In this document: piece by piece, positions 51,919 to 60,532 of the stretch
Layout of the letters: each line of letters starts with the position of its first letter
Position numbering within the stretch: the stretch's first letter is position 1
NCBI RefSeq assembly: GCF_000377005.1
Contig: NZ_AQYB01000033.1
Coordinates: forward strand, 496,001-560,000
From: Streptococcus minor DSM 17118
Lineage (GTDB): Bacteria; Bacillota; Bacilli; Lactobacillales; Streptococcaceae
Direction: 5' to 3'
DNA: 64,000 bases
The notes under the pieces: generated by a model
What the model saw: only the letters and a program-made list of their open reading frames with translations
The model's database searches: none
Told to the model about the DNA's origin: nothing
Translations under genes and position numbers: made by a program

Positions 51919-52869
51919 TCAGTCTCTTTTTTGTTTATAAATCGAAACTTGGGTCCCTTGTTCGACCTCACTGTCCACACTGATAGCCAAATCCAGCTTA
52001 TCTAGGACTTGCTTGGTCATGTAAAGACCGAGACCTGTTGCTTTCTTATGTTCATGGCCATTATAGCCAGTGAAACCTTCTTCAAAGAGCCGAGGCAGAT
52101 CTTCTGGTAAAATCCCGATTCCTGTATCCGAAATGGTCAATCCTTTCTCATCCAACTGAATATGGATGCTCCCCCCTTCTCTAGAATACTTGATGGCATT
52201 GTCTAAAACTTGAGATATGGCAAAAGAAAGCCATTTTTTATCGGATTTGAGTTGCCAGTCACCTGTTAGATTCACTGACAAGCCTTTAGTGAGAAAGGAG
52301 ATACGATATTTCTTGACCAGTTCCGATACAATTTCCCGGACTGAGCAAAACTCAAAGCGAAAATCATCCTTCTTATCCGAAAACTTAAGATAGGTTAGTA
52401 AGGTATCTAGATAATTTTCCACACGCAGTAATTGCTGACGGACTTCCTGTCGTTCAAGTTGGTCCGTCTGGGCCATCAGTGAGAGGGCTGATAAGGGAAC
52501 CTTCATCTGGTGACTCCACATCTTGACCAAGTCCTGCAAATCTTGATTCTGACTTTTTAAGTCTAATAAACGCTCTGCCTCATTGATTTGTATCTCTTCT
52601 AGAACAGAACGAAAAGCTAACTCCGAAGGTGAATTTAGACCCTCCAACTCTTCTAGTGATATAATGTCTTGCCATAGACGCATCTTTCTTCGAAAATCAA
52701 GGTAAAACCAAATAGTCGCCCCTAACAACAAGGATAGATTGAAACTCAGACTAGTCAAAAAATAAGCTGCCGGTAAATGAAAAAGGAAAAAACTGAGAAA
52801 ATAGAGGGCTGACATGCAGACATAGAGCAGATACCACCTGCCATATTCTTTAAAATATGCTCCAATCAT
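51919..52869 (-). CDS. Sensor histidine kinase, BceS-like (intramembrane-sensing)
   Basis: A 316-residue kinase with just two transmembrane helices (about residues 12-29 and 35-55) and only a few outside residues between them, the intramembrane-sensing layout of BceS/LiaS-type kinases. The phospho-acceptor His is in KMWSHQMKVPLSALSL (about residue 117). N-box ISQVLDNAIKYS, G-boxes ISDTGIGI and GLGLYMTKQVL follow. It usually senses antibiotic flux through the partner ABC transporter. It overlaps the regulator gene by 4 bp. Confidence 0.92.
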   Translation of the reverse strand: MIGAYFKEYGRWYLLYVCMSALYFLSFFLFHLPAAYFLTSLSFNLSLLLGATIWFYLDFRRKMRLWQDIISLEELEGLNSPSELAFRSVLEEIQINEAERLLDLKSQNQDLQDLVKMWSHQMKVPLSALSLMAQTDQLERQEVRQQLLRVENYLDTLLTYLKFSDKKDDFRFEFCSVREIVSELVKKYRISFLTKGLSVNLTGDWQLKSDKKWLSFAISQVLDNAIKYSREGGSIHIQLDEKGLTISDTGIGILPEDLPRLFEEGFTGYNGHEHKKATGLGLYMTKQVLDKLDLAISVDSEVEQGTQVSIYKQKRD

Positions 52870-53528
52870 TTCAGTAAATAACCAACTCCTCTCACTGTAT
52901 GAATACGATCAAAACCCAACGGTAAAATTTTCTTGCGCAGACGAGTCATATTGACATTAAGAGTGTTTTGGTCAATGAAACTCTCATTTTCCCATAATCT
53001 CTCAAGTAGCTCTTCCTTAGATACTACTTGATTATGGTGACTAAAGAGAACCATCAAAATCTTGTTTTCTGTCGGTGTTAAGGAAATTTGTTCGGACCCA
53101 TTTGACAACATACCATCTCGGGTCAGAGTAAAATGATCCAACTGAAAATCGTCCTGACTAAACTGATGACTCCGGCGCAAAAAAGCGGCAATCTTAGCAT
53201 CCAAAAGTGGGAGGGAAAAAGGTTTGGAAATAAAGTCATCACCTCCCATATTGAGGGCCATCACCGCATCCATCTCATCATCACTAGAAGAAATAAAAAT
53301 GATAGGCACTGTCAGCTGCTTACGGATTTCTGTCGTCCAGTAAAAACCATTAAAATAAGGTAGAGTGATATCCATGAGAATAACTGCTGGCTTGAGCTCT
53401 GCCACTTCTTGGGCTACAGCCCTGAAATTGGTCACACTGACCACTTGATAAGAATGACTAAGATGATTTTTCAAGAGGTTGACGATGGTCTGGTCATCCT
53501 CCACAATATAGATTATCTCTTTTTTCAT
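52866..53528 (-). CDS. Response regulator, BceR-like (OmpR family)
   Basis: A 220-residue regulator. The receiver domain has EDDQ, phospho-acceptor Asp in VILMDITLPYFNGFY, and Lys in FISKPF. The OmpR/PhoB winged helix is at the end (LTRDGMLSNGSEQISLTPTENKILMVLF... TVRGVGYLLK). It most likely binds the TTACA-N4-TGTAA box ahead of the resistance operon. No Shine-Dalgarno, but TAAAAT ends 6 nt before the ATG: leaderless candidate. A terminator separates it from the permease gene. Confidence 0.93.
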   Translation of the reverse strand: MKKEIIYIVEDDQTIVNLLKNHLSHSYQVVSVTNFRAVAQEVAELKPAVILMDITLPYFNGFYWTTEIRKQLTVPIIFISSSDDEMDAVMALNMGGDDFISKPFSLPLLDAKIAAFLRRSHQFSQDDFQLDHFTLTRDGMLSNGSEQISLTPTENKILMVLFSHHNQVVSKEELLERLWENESFIDQNTLNVNMTRLRKKILPLGFDRIHTVRGVGYLLK

Positions 53529-53534
53529 ACTCTT

Positions 53535-53568
53535 ATTTTATCAAAAAAAGTAGCGAAAATCGCTACTT
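53535..53568 (-). terminator. Terminator between bceB-like gene and regulator, with regulator promoter
   Basis: Perfect 8-bp stem AAGTAGCG / CGCTACTT (53548-53555, 53561-53568) ends in seven T on the minus strand. TGATAAAAT (53535-53543) at its end, 6 nt before the ATG, can start a leaderless regulator-kinase message. Confidence 0.75.
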
Positions 53569-53606
53569 GGAGTTAGAAAATAAGTATTTTATGTTCTTGG
53601 AAACTA

Positions 53607-55571
53607 TTAGCGCTCAATCATCCGGTAATAAGCCCGGCTAGTCAAACGGTAAATGCCGTAGTACAAAATACTAATCACAACCATAGTTCCCCCTGCTACC
53701 AGATAGACAAGGTTACTACTAGATACACCAAAGAAAAGAAGCATCTGTCTTAGCATAGGAATAGCAACTAGATAATGGAGGGCTGCAATTCCCAAGGGCA
53801 TAAAGAAGACCAATAATGTTTGAGAAGAGATAGTCTTTTTGACCTGTTCTTTTGACATTCCGACTTCCTGCAGAATCTTATAGGATTTTTTATCCTCCTG
53901 TCCTTCAGAATATTGCTTGTAATAGATGATGAGTGCTGCTCCGAGTAGAAAACTGAGACCTAGGAGAACACCTGTGAAGAGAAGACCACCATACATGGCA
54001 TAGGCTTCTTCGAAAAAGCCCTGACGAAGTTGGACAAAACCAATCTCCATTCCCGATTCATCGCTGAGGAGGTTATTGTGGGTCACACCTAATTTTTCTT
54101 GCTCTGCCTCCGTCAAATCAATGTTGATGGTAAAACTTGTCGGAGCGAAAGTCACATGTTCACCCATCGTTTCAGAAAAAGCCATTCGCAAATCATCTGC
54201 TACTTGGGCATTAGCCACAACCAGAGCTGCTCCATTGTAGGTAATATCAATTTCAGGCATGCGAACTGACTTAAGGTTTTCGATTACCTGGAATTCTTTT
54301 CCTAGAATATTCATCCGCTTAAAATGACTGTTCCCTTTTTGCTTGTAAAAAGCGACTTGGTTGTCCTGCAACTGAGGAAGCTCGTTACCCAATCCTCGGA
54401 AATCATCTTGGGTGATGATATAGACAAAACCGGAATCAAGATTTACCGTTGGCATGGATTCCTTGGTAACAGTGATTTCATCTACTAAATCAAGTGGTAA
54501 ATTGATAAGGCTAGTCGTATAGCCATACAGTTCATGATCCGCTCCTAATTGCTGGTGCAGATAGTCTTCAACCTGTTGACTTCCTGTAGCAAAACTTTCT
54601 GTCATCCCAGTGAGTTTTGTATTCATCGGAAAGTTTAGATCCGCATGATTTTGCGTATTTAAATAAAGAGCCGAGGTTGTTCCAATTGACACAAAAGCCA
54701 TGACTGCTAAAAGAGTAATACTAGCCAAACCTGTAGCATGCTGCTTCATACGGAAAATCATCTGGGATGTCGTTATAAAATGCTTGGGCTGGTAAAAATA
54801 ATTCTTATTGGAACGTCGTTTCTTCAAATACCAAGCTATAAAGCTAACGTAAAAAAGATAGGTCCCCATAATCACTAGTAAAACAGCGATAAAGAAATAA
54901 AGGAGCACTGTGATAGCGGATAAATCTTTTGAATAGATAGAAATGCCATAGCCTCCTCCAATAAAGATTAGACTAAGAAAAGCGAGAACGAGATTACCTC
55001 GTGGCTCTTTTTCACCTTTTTCTTGACTCCTAAAGAGACTCAAAGGTGAGGTTTTTCCAACCTGATGCAGGCCAACTAAGGCAAGCACTAGGAAAATCCC
55101 AGAAAAAATCAAAGCATTAAGGATAAAAGCTAAGGGTGATATGGTCAGAATCAACTGATCATAGTTAATGACATTGACAAAAATCAAATATAGAAAATTC
55201 GCAAAAATAGATGAAAAAGCAGAACCCAATACAATCAGGATAAGAAAGATAAGGGTTAATTCCAGAGTGGATACAAAGCCCACTTGCTGCTTATTCATCC
55301 CCAAAATATTGTAGAGACCGAACTCACGACTGCGTTGCTTGAGCAGGACCCTGTAGCTATAAATCTCCATAATCAGAGACAAGATAGCTAGTACGAACAA
55401 ACCAAGGGGTAAGACCATGGCACCAGTGCTCATTCCCTCGCGCAATGGACTAAGTAAGATTAGCAAAATCGAACAAGTCAAACTATAAAGGATAAAGCTG
55501 GCGAGGACAAAAGGAGCATAATCTTTTTTGGCTGTTTTGATATTGTTCCAAGCGAGTTTGAGATAAAACAT
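53607..55571 (-). CDS. Bacitracin-type ABC transporter permease, BceB-like
   Basis: A 654-residue permease with the 10-helix MacB/BceB topology: one N-terminal helix, two blocks of helices and, between helices 7 and 8 (about residues 310-510), a large outside domain containing NHADLNFPMNTKLTG. This domain is the sensor of peptide antibiotics such as bacitracin. FtsX-like segments are near ILGMNKQQVGFVSTLELTLIF and KILQEVGMSKEQVKKTISSQT. The ATG at 55571 has GGGAGGTG before it; the frame extension to 55595 overlaps the ATPase gene. It forms a detoxification and flux-sensing pump with the ATPase. Confidence 0.93.
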   Translation of the reverse strand: MFYLKLAWNNIKTAKKDYAPFVLASFILYSLTCSILLILLSPLREGMSTGAMVLPLGLFVLAILSLIMEIYSYRVLLKQRSREFGLYNILGMNKQQVGFVSTLELTLIFLILIVLGSAFSSIFANFLYLIFVNVINYDQLILTISPLAFILNALIFSGIFLVLALVGLHQVGKTSPLSLFRSQEKGEKEPRGNLVLAFLSLIFIGGGYGISIYSKDLSAITVLLYFFIAVLLVIMGTYLFYVSFIAWYLKKRRSNKNYFYQPKHFITTSQMIFRMKQHATGLASITLLAVMAFVSIGTTSALYLNTQNHADLNFPMNTKLTGMTESFATGSQQVEDYLHQQLGADHELYGYTTSLINLPLDLVDEITVTKESMPTVNLDSGFVYIITQDDFRGLGNELPQLQDNQVAFYKQKGNSHFKRMNILGKEFQVIENLKSVRMPEIDITYNGAALVVANAQVADDLRMAFSETMGEHVTFAPTSFTINIDLTEAEQEKLGVTHNNLLSDESGMEIGFVQLRQGFFEEAYAMYGGLLFTGVLLGLSFLLGAALIIYYKQYSEGQEDKKSYKILQEVGMSKEQVKKTISSQTLLVFFMPLGIAALHYLVAIPMLRQMLLFFGVSSSNLVYLVAGGTMVVISILYYGIYRLTSRAYYRMIER

Positions 55572-55572
55572 C

Positions 55573-56325
55573 CTATTCACCTCCCAACAAGGCACTCATG
55601 CTAAGAGAGATATCCTTACTAAACTCACCATTGGACTTATTTCCACGGTAAAGCTGGTGGAAAATCCGACCATCCTTAATAAAGAGAACACGATTGGCAT
55701 GACTGGCTGCATTAGCAGAGTGAGTTACCATGAGAATCGTTTGTCCATCCAGATTGATATCCTCAAAGAGGTTAAGTAAATCTTCTGAATTTCGATAATC
55801 GAGAGCTGCAGTCGGTTCATCTGCTAGTAGGATTTGAGGGTGGGTAATCAGACTACGGGCAATGGCCACGCGCTGCTTTTGTCCACCTGACAACTCGAAC
55901 GGGCGCTTATTGAGCAAGTTTTCAATCCGCAACTTCTTGGCAACACTTGTCAGTCGACTTTCCATTTCCTGATATTTTTTTCGATCCAGCACCAACGGTA
56001 AAAAGATATTGTCTCGGACATTGAGGGTATCAAGGAGATTGAAGTCCTGGAAAACAAATCCCAAGTTTTTCAGACGAAAGCTTGCTAGATCCTTTTCCTT
56101 GATCTTCGTAATGTCTTTTCCATCCAAAATGACTGAACCATTGCTGGGTTTGTCCAAGGTTGCCAAAATATTGAGAAGGGTTGTTTTACCAGAACCAGAT
56201 TCTCCCATGATGGCAATAAACTCACCCTTATCTACCTTAAAATCGACATCTTGTAGGGCATTGGTCACTTCTTTTGAAAAGCGAGTGCGGTAAACTTTTT
56301 CCAAATGATTGATTTCTAATAACAT
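55573..56325 (-). CDS. Bacitracin-type ABC transporter ATPase, BceA-like
   Basis: A 250-residue ATPase of the MacB/LolD/BceA group. Walker A GESGSGKTTLLNIL, FVFQDFNLLDTLNVRDNIFLPL after the Q-loop, signature LSGGQKQRVAIARSL, Walker B ILLADEPTAALD, switch VTHSANAAS. It has an AGGAG 8 nt before the ATG at 56325 and is separated from the small ORFs upstream by 18 nt. The partner permease follows 1 nt later. Confidence 0.94.
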   Translation of the reverse strand: MLLEINHLEKVYRTRFSKEVTNALQDVDFKVDKGEFIAIMGESGSGKTTLLNILATLDKPSNGSVILDGKDITKIKEKDLASFRLKNLGFVFQDFNLLDTLNVRDNIFLPLVLDRKKYQEMESRLTSVAKKLRIENLLNKRPFELSGGQKQRVAIARSLITHPQILLADEPTAALDYRNSEDLLNLFEDINLDGQTILMVTHSANAASHANRVLFIKDGRIFHQLYRGNKSNGEFSKDISLSMSALLGGE

Positions 56326-56343
56326 GTTAAACTCCTGTTTTTA

Positions 56344-56502
56344 TTATAACTTAAAATATGGTTTTGCCATAGTGGGTTGGCCAGACAACGCAGGTTGTTT
56401 AAGAGGTCTTCTTCCTATCCAATACCAGAACGCTAGACTAGCTATGCCACCGACAAAGAGTAAGAAGATAGTCACAAGGCTATATAGATTAAGACTTGAC
56501 AT
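56344..56502 (-). CDS. Small membrane protein, 52 aa, in the Bce-like operon
   Basis: ATG at 56502 after a strong GGAGG, TAA at 56344-56346. The 52 residues contain one long hydrophobic helix (about residues 7-30, ending in a WYW cluster), then a short basic/proline-rich tail. No family recognised. It overlaps the preceding 40-aa ORF by 14 nt in another frame and is 18 nt before the BceA-like gene, so it is probably translated from the same mRNA. Role unknown; a subunit or regulator of the transporter/sensor is possible. Confidence 0.72.
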   Translation of the reverse strand: MSSLNLYSLVTIFLLFVGGIASLAFWYWIGRRPLKQPALSGQPTMAKPYFKL

Positions 56503-56611
56503 GATCAAAACCTCCTTTTATAACGAGTTGTGAAAACAGATAGACGAGAACACTGATGATAGCCATTGTTCCCAAAACCAGAATGGCCAAGATACTTTTG
56601 AATACTCTCAT
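56489..56611 (-). CDS. Small membrane protein, 40 aa, first gene of the Bce-like operon
   Basis: ATG at 56611 after AGGAGGG, TAA at 56489-56491. The 40 residues are a basic start (MRVFKS), one hydrophobic helix of about 22 residues and a polar tail ending GGFDHVKS. It is too short for most gene finders. The good ribosome-binding site, the position behind the operator and promoter, and the overlapping second ORF argue that it is real. No relative recognised. Confidence 0.68.
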   Translation of the reverse strand: MRVFKSILAILVLGTMAIISVLVYLFSQLVIKGGFDHVKS

Positions 56612-56664
56612 GAACTTCCCTCCTTCTACTTTATCCAAAGTTGTCTGAATTTCTTTATACTCTT

Positions 56665-56728
56665 AGTATAACGAAAACATGACTTGGTAACCTTACAAGG
56701 ATAAGCTGTCAACTTACAGTTTTGTAAG
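56665..56728 (-). promoter_or_regulatory. BceR-type operator and promoter of the resistance operon
   Basis: The dyad TTACA-GTTT-TGTAA (56714-56727, extended by one C/G pair) fits the published BceR-type motif TNACA-N4-TGTAA exactly. TATACT (56665-56670) serves as -10 downstream, with no good -35, as expected for an activated promoter. The operator centre lies near -62. Confidence 0.82.
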
Positions 56729-56828
56729 ATAGGCAAAATACTGATTTCAACCTAAAAATTCTGTTTAACTATGACTGTTTTCCTCAACCTTTTTCTTCCC
56801 CTCCTAGGAATCATACACATCTATTTAC

Positions 56829-56855
56829 AAAAAAACACACCCCGCAGGATGTGTT
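56829..56855 (-). terminator. Terminator of the GNAT gene
   Basis: Stem AAACACA / TGTGTTT around a G/C-rich top, with a T-run on the minus strand, 14 nt behind the stop. Confidence 0.8.
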
Positions 56856-56868
56856 TCATTTTGTTTGA

Positions 56869-57318
56869 TTAATCTTTTATTTCCAAAAGCATATCTTTAT
56901 GTGGGATATTGTCCTCCAAATACATTTCTGATACAGGTTGGAAGCCAAAGGATTTGTAAAAATCTTCCAGATAAGTTTGACCAGATAATTGGATTCGTTT
57001 TTCTCCTTGTTCTTCCACCAAAAAGGCCAGGGAGCGGGCCATGAGTTGTTGGGCCAATCCTTGACCCCGATGGGATTTAGCCACTAAGACTCGGCCAATA
57101 GAAGCTTCTGGAAAACTAATTCCTGCAGGCAAAATCCGAGCATAGGCGACAATTTCTCCATTGTCTTGACCGAACAGATGATAAGACACCTGATCCTTAT
57201 GATCCACTTCTTGATAGGGGCATTCTTGCTCCACAACAAAGATCGCTGTTCTAAGATATAAAATAGTATAAAGCTCATCTATACCTAGTTCGTTAAATGA
57301 CTTGATGGTCCATTCCAT
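56869..57318 (-). CDS. GNAT family acetyltransferase, ElaA-like
   Basis: A 149-residue acetyltransferase of the ElaA type: LYTILYLRTAIFVVEQECPYQEVDHKDQVSYHLF, the acetyl-CoA loop SIGRVLVAKSHRGQGLAQQLM (motif A, RGQGLA) and SGQTYLEDFYKSFGFQPVSEMYLEDNIPH. Substrate unknown. AAAGGAGGAATT at the ATG. Monocistronic, behind an extended -10 (TGCTATACT). Confidence 0.9.
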   Translation of the reverse strand: MEWTIKSFNELGIDELYTILYLRTAIFVVEQECPYQEVDHKDQVSYHLFGQDNGEIVAYARILPAGISFPEASIGRVLVAKSHRGQGLAQQLMARSLAFLVEEQGEKRIQLSGQTYLEDFYKSFGFQPVSEMYLEDNIPHKDMLLEIKD

Positions 57319-57363
57319 ACAATTCCTCCTTTGTCTATTCTTTTAATCTTAGTATAGCACAAA

Positions 57364-57390
57364 GCCTAGAGTGGGTAGGACACTCTAGGC
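57364..57390 (-). terminator. Hairpin behind the C69 peptidase gene
   Basis: Perfect 10-bp stem GCCTAGAGTG / CACTCTAGGC with a 7-nt loop; the minus-strand tail is only moderately T-rich (TTTGTG), so termination may be partial. Confidence 0.72.
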
Positions 57391-57437
57391 AATATTCTCA
57401 TTCCTACTGGTTTTGCGAAATGTGAGTCATGGGGTGA

Positions 57438-59060
57438 TTATTGGTCAGCTTTTGATTTCTTTTGGGAATAAATAAAACCTGCTAAACCAAGGACAACGAT
57501 TGCCCCCAATCCAAAAATAAGGAGGTTATTGCTGGAGGAAGTAGTTGTATCAGCTTTTTTATCATCTGATTTATCATCTGCTGATAATGCTTCTACTCTT
57601 TCTTCCAAGGAAGCTTCAATTTCTTTGAGACGAGCAAAGGTTTCTTCTGCCCGTTTCATGCTATCTTGTGTTGCTTTTTGGCTTGCTTTTTCTGGATCAC
57701 TGGCAACTAAACTGATCATTTCCTCGTCCACAGTTTCTTGCTGCTTCATCCACTCAGCCTCCAAACTTTTCACTTCATCGATAACCTCTGTTCCAAATTC
57801 TTCTGGATGCTGAGCTACCATGTCATTGATATGGGAGATGACCCAGTACCAAGAATCAGGGCTATACTCTGTACTCTTATCTTGATAAGCTTTATAAGTA
57901 TCTGTAATATTACCATAGTAAGGTAAATATGGAGCATTGCGTGGGCTACCCATAGCCAGCCACATAATACCTCCACCTATTTCCTTTGGTAGATTGTCTT
58001 TTAGTTGGAAGATATGAGCTTCCATGACATTCTGATTGGAGATAGGATAAGCATAGCCATCGACAGCTTTCTTACCATCTGGTTTGCCTTTTCCATCCAA
58101 TTCCATTTGGTCAAGAGGTTTTAAATCCAAACCTTCAAAGCGATTCCGTTGAAGGGCCATCGCATCTGCTAGGCTATATTTTTTATCACTTGAATGCAAT
58201 AGTTCATAATATTCGTCCTCATAGGTGATATCGGCATCTGGTTTGAGTGCCTTTACACCTGAGAAATAACGGGAACGATTGCCATCTGATTGAGGTGGAT
58301 TATAGGATTGTGCAACGTGGAAGGCTCCATCTACTTCCTGATAGGTTCCAGCTTTTTTAGCCAAATCCATCACTCCACTAGATGCGATAACATTATTAGT
58401 ATCTGTAAAATCTACATGACCTAGGTAGAAGGTATTTGGAAAAACAGCGAATTTATCTGCTGGGAACTTAATCGCTACATACTGGTGGCCAGATAGGATT
58501 TCCATATACCAGATTCCTTCCTTATCAGCTAGAATCACGATATTTCCTTCTGCCGAACCTTTTTCAGTTACGATTTTTCCTAGTAAATCAACTCCCTCAC
58601 GCGCTGTTTTTGCATTTTGCAAGACAACGCTAGTCATTGAAGACTCTGCTAGTCCATTTTCAACATAAGGGTCTAGTTCCAAAATCTTATCATTGGCAGT
58701 AGCTGAAACGGTAGCTGAAATAGATAGTCCATGCTCATTGAAACCAGCCTCATCGTATACACCGTACTCAGGTGTCACATCTGGAACAGCTGTATATTTG
58801 TGAGAAGTTGCTGGAAGGGGATATTCAAATCCATTTGACTGATCCTTCCATGTTGCACCTTCTGGATTGTCAGTCCGAGGGTAGACAACAAAGGTTTTAT
58901 TATGATCTGGTTCCAAATCTTCTGTACGTCCATAAAGCCAGGAACCATCCTGAGTCAAGTCTTTCCCAATGATGAAGCCTGTACAAGCCATGACAGTTGG
59001 CTCAAGAACAAATAGACTGGCACACATCAATAGAAAAAGTGCTAAACATTTTTTTCTCAT
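57438..59060 (-). CDS. Secreted C69 family dipeptidase with C-terminal membrane anchor
   Basis: A 540-residue peptidase of the C69 (PepD) family. The signal sequence ends at about residue 25 and the mature N-terminus would be Cys26 (MACTGFIIGKDLT), the self-processed catalytic nucleophile. The dipeptidase domain runs to about residue 430 (YGRTEDLEPDHNKTF, YGVYDEAGFNEHGLSISATVSA). A charged helical stalk (about 450-500) and a single hydrophobic segment (about 510-530, LLIFGLGAIVVLGLAGFIY) followed by KKSK then hold it to the membrane; there is no LPxTG. Most PepD enzymes are cytoplasmic, so this is an exported form. It ends the arginine deiminase operon and may free arginine-containing peptides outside. 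Confidence 0.9.
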   Translation of the reverse strand: MRKKCLALFLLMCASLFVLEPTVMACTGFIIGKDLTQDGSWLYGRTEDLEPDHNKTFVVYPRTDNPEGATWKDQSNGFEYPLPATSHKYTAVPDVTPEYGVYDEAGFNEHGLSISATVSATANDKILELDPYVENGLAESSMTSVVLQNAKTAREGVDLLGKIVTEKGSAEGNIVILADKEGIWYMEILSGHQYVAIKFPADKFAVFPNTFYLGHVDFTDTNNVIASSGVMDLAKKAGTYQEVDGAFHVAQSYNPPQSDGNRSRYFSGVKALKPDADITYEDEYYELLHSSDKKYSLADAMALQRNRFEGLDLKPLDQMELDGKGKPDGKKAVDGYAYPISNQNVMEAHIFQLKDNLPKEIGGGIMWLAMGSPRNAPYLPYYGNITDTYKAYQDKSTEYSPDSWYWVISHINDMVAQHPEEFGTEVIDEVKSLEAEWMKQQETVDEEMISLVASDPEKASQKATQDSMKRAEETFARLKEIEASLEERVEALSADDKSDDKKADTTTSSSNNLLIFGLGAIVVLGLAGFIYSQKKSKADQ

Positions 59061-59144
59061 ATAGATCCTCCTATTTGTGATAATAGTTTAAAAAGCCTCT
59101 ATCAGCCTGAGATTCTTTCAGTCCGATAACAGGCTTGCATTTAG

Positions 59145-60488
59145 TTATTCTACAACTGCTAAACGATAGAGAGCCTCTGCATAAATGTCCATAGCCTTGT
59201 AAAGATCATCTAGGGAAATCCGTTCGTTTTCCTGATGCTCAGTTTGGAGAGAGCCTGGGAAGCAAGCACCAAAGGCTACACAGTTGGGCATGGTTCTAGC
59301 AAAGGTGGCACCACCTGATGATTTAGCTGGAGTCATATCCCCAGTTTTGTCTTGATAAACACTCATCAAGGTTGAAACCAACTCACTATCTAGTGGAACA
59401 TAAAGGGAAGCTAAGTAGTCAAATTCTTCATAATGGAGATGATAAGCTTCTGCTTTCTTGGACAGCTGTTGCACCAGTTCTTCTTTGTTGGCTAAAACTG
59501 GAATCCGAATATCTAACCGAATTTCAGAAAAATCTTGGTTGAGAGTCAGACCGGCAATATTGAAGCTCAAATCACCTGAAGGTTCGTCTGTGATAGGACC
59601 AAAAAGACTAGAGCCCGTCGCATCTTCTCCCACAACATCTGCAATAAAGCGTAGGGTTGGATGATCAGAGTATTTTCTCAAAGCCTTGGTTAAACGGACA
59701 ATAGCATTGACACCTTTAGCAGCATCCTTTGCATGGCGAGAAAGCCCTAATACTGTCAAGGAATCATCTGCTAATTCGTAATCAAAGCCAAGCTTCTCAA
59801 GCTCCACTTGTATATCTGCCAAAAGTGGCCCTTGGTAGCTAGCCTTGGCAGGAACGACATTGTAAGCCTGACCTGCTTCTAGTTTTAGCTCCTTATCACC
59901 TATTCCAATAAGTTTGGCTTGCAAAAGACCTTTTTCTGCATAAGTCAATGGAAAACTTGAATCAGGCGCAAATCCCATGTCCGCTACTTCTTCTAGTTGA
60001 TTGTAGCGACCCATGCAACGCCAGAGTGTTTCTTCATCCGTTCCAAAAATGAAACGCACCCTTTTACGGAGACTTAGACCAGCATCAAGTAAAGCTTTGA
60101 GGGCAAAGAGCGCCATCATAGAAGGCCCTTTATCATCCTGAACTCCTCGGCCATGTAAGTGTCCATCCTTGATAACTGCTTCAAAGGGAGGGGTCTCCCA
60201 GTTGGCCAAATCACCAGCTGGGACCACATCCAAATGACAGAGAACAGCTAGCAATCTCTCTCCCTGACCAATTTCTGCGTATCCATAGTAACCTTCTGGA
60301 TCCAAATAAGTTGAAAAACCAAGTTTTTCTGTCAATTTTAAAGTATGTTCCAGAACATCTTGAATAGCTTGTCCAAAAGGGGTCACCCCCTGATTTTCAT
60401 TCAATACAGAAGGAAAGGAGACCAACTCTTGAATGGCTGCCACACAATCCCTTTTGTGTTCCTCTGTGATAAATGTTTTTACCATCAT
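59145..60488 (-). CDS. M20 family dipeptidase (PepV/Sapep-like) of the ADI operon
   Basis: A 447-residue zinc dipeptidase. Metal ligands are seen in LLAVLCHLDVVPAG (His), HGRGVQDDKGPSMM (bridging Asp, catalytic Asp/Glu) and FIFGTDEETLWRC (Glu pair), with the final His in SLQTEHQENERISLDDL. The DEETLWRC signature departs from the common DEESGW. It lies 44 nt behind arcD and 84 nt before the C69 gene. In S. gordonii-type ADI operons a peptidase/aminotransferase gene follows arcD; here it is this peptidase, possibly feeding arginine from peptides into the pathway. AGGAGAAACG at 60488. Confidence 0.9.
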   Translation of the reverse strand: MMVKTFITEEHKRDCVAAIQELVSFPSVLNENQGVTPFGQAIQDVLEHTLKLTEKLGFSTYLDPEGYYGYAEIGQGERLLAVLCHLDVVPAGDLANWETPPFEAVIKDGHLHGRGVQDDKGPSMMALFALKALLDAGLSLRKRVRFIFGTDEETLWRCMGRYNQLEEVADMGFAPDSSFPLTYAEKGLLQAKLIGIGDKELKLEAGQAYNVVPAKASYQGPLLADIQVELEKLGFDYELADDSLTVLGLSRHAKDAAKGVNAIVRLTKALRKYSDHPTLRFIADVVGEDATGSSLFGPITDEPSGDLSFNIAGLTLNQDFSEIRLDIRIPVLANKEELVQQLSKKAEAYHLHYEEFDYLASLYVPLDSELVSTLMSVYQDKTGDMTPAKSSGGATFARTMPNCVAFGACFPGSLQTEHQENERISLDDLYKAMDIYAEALYRLAVVE

Positions 60489-60532
60489 CGTTTCTCCTTT
60501 TCAAAAAGGAATCACTTCTTTACAGCTATTTC

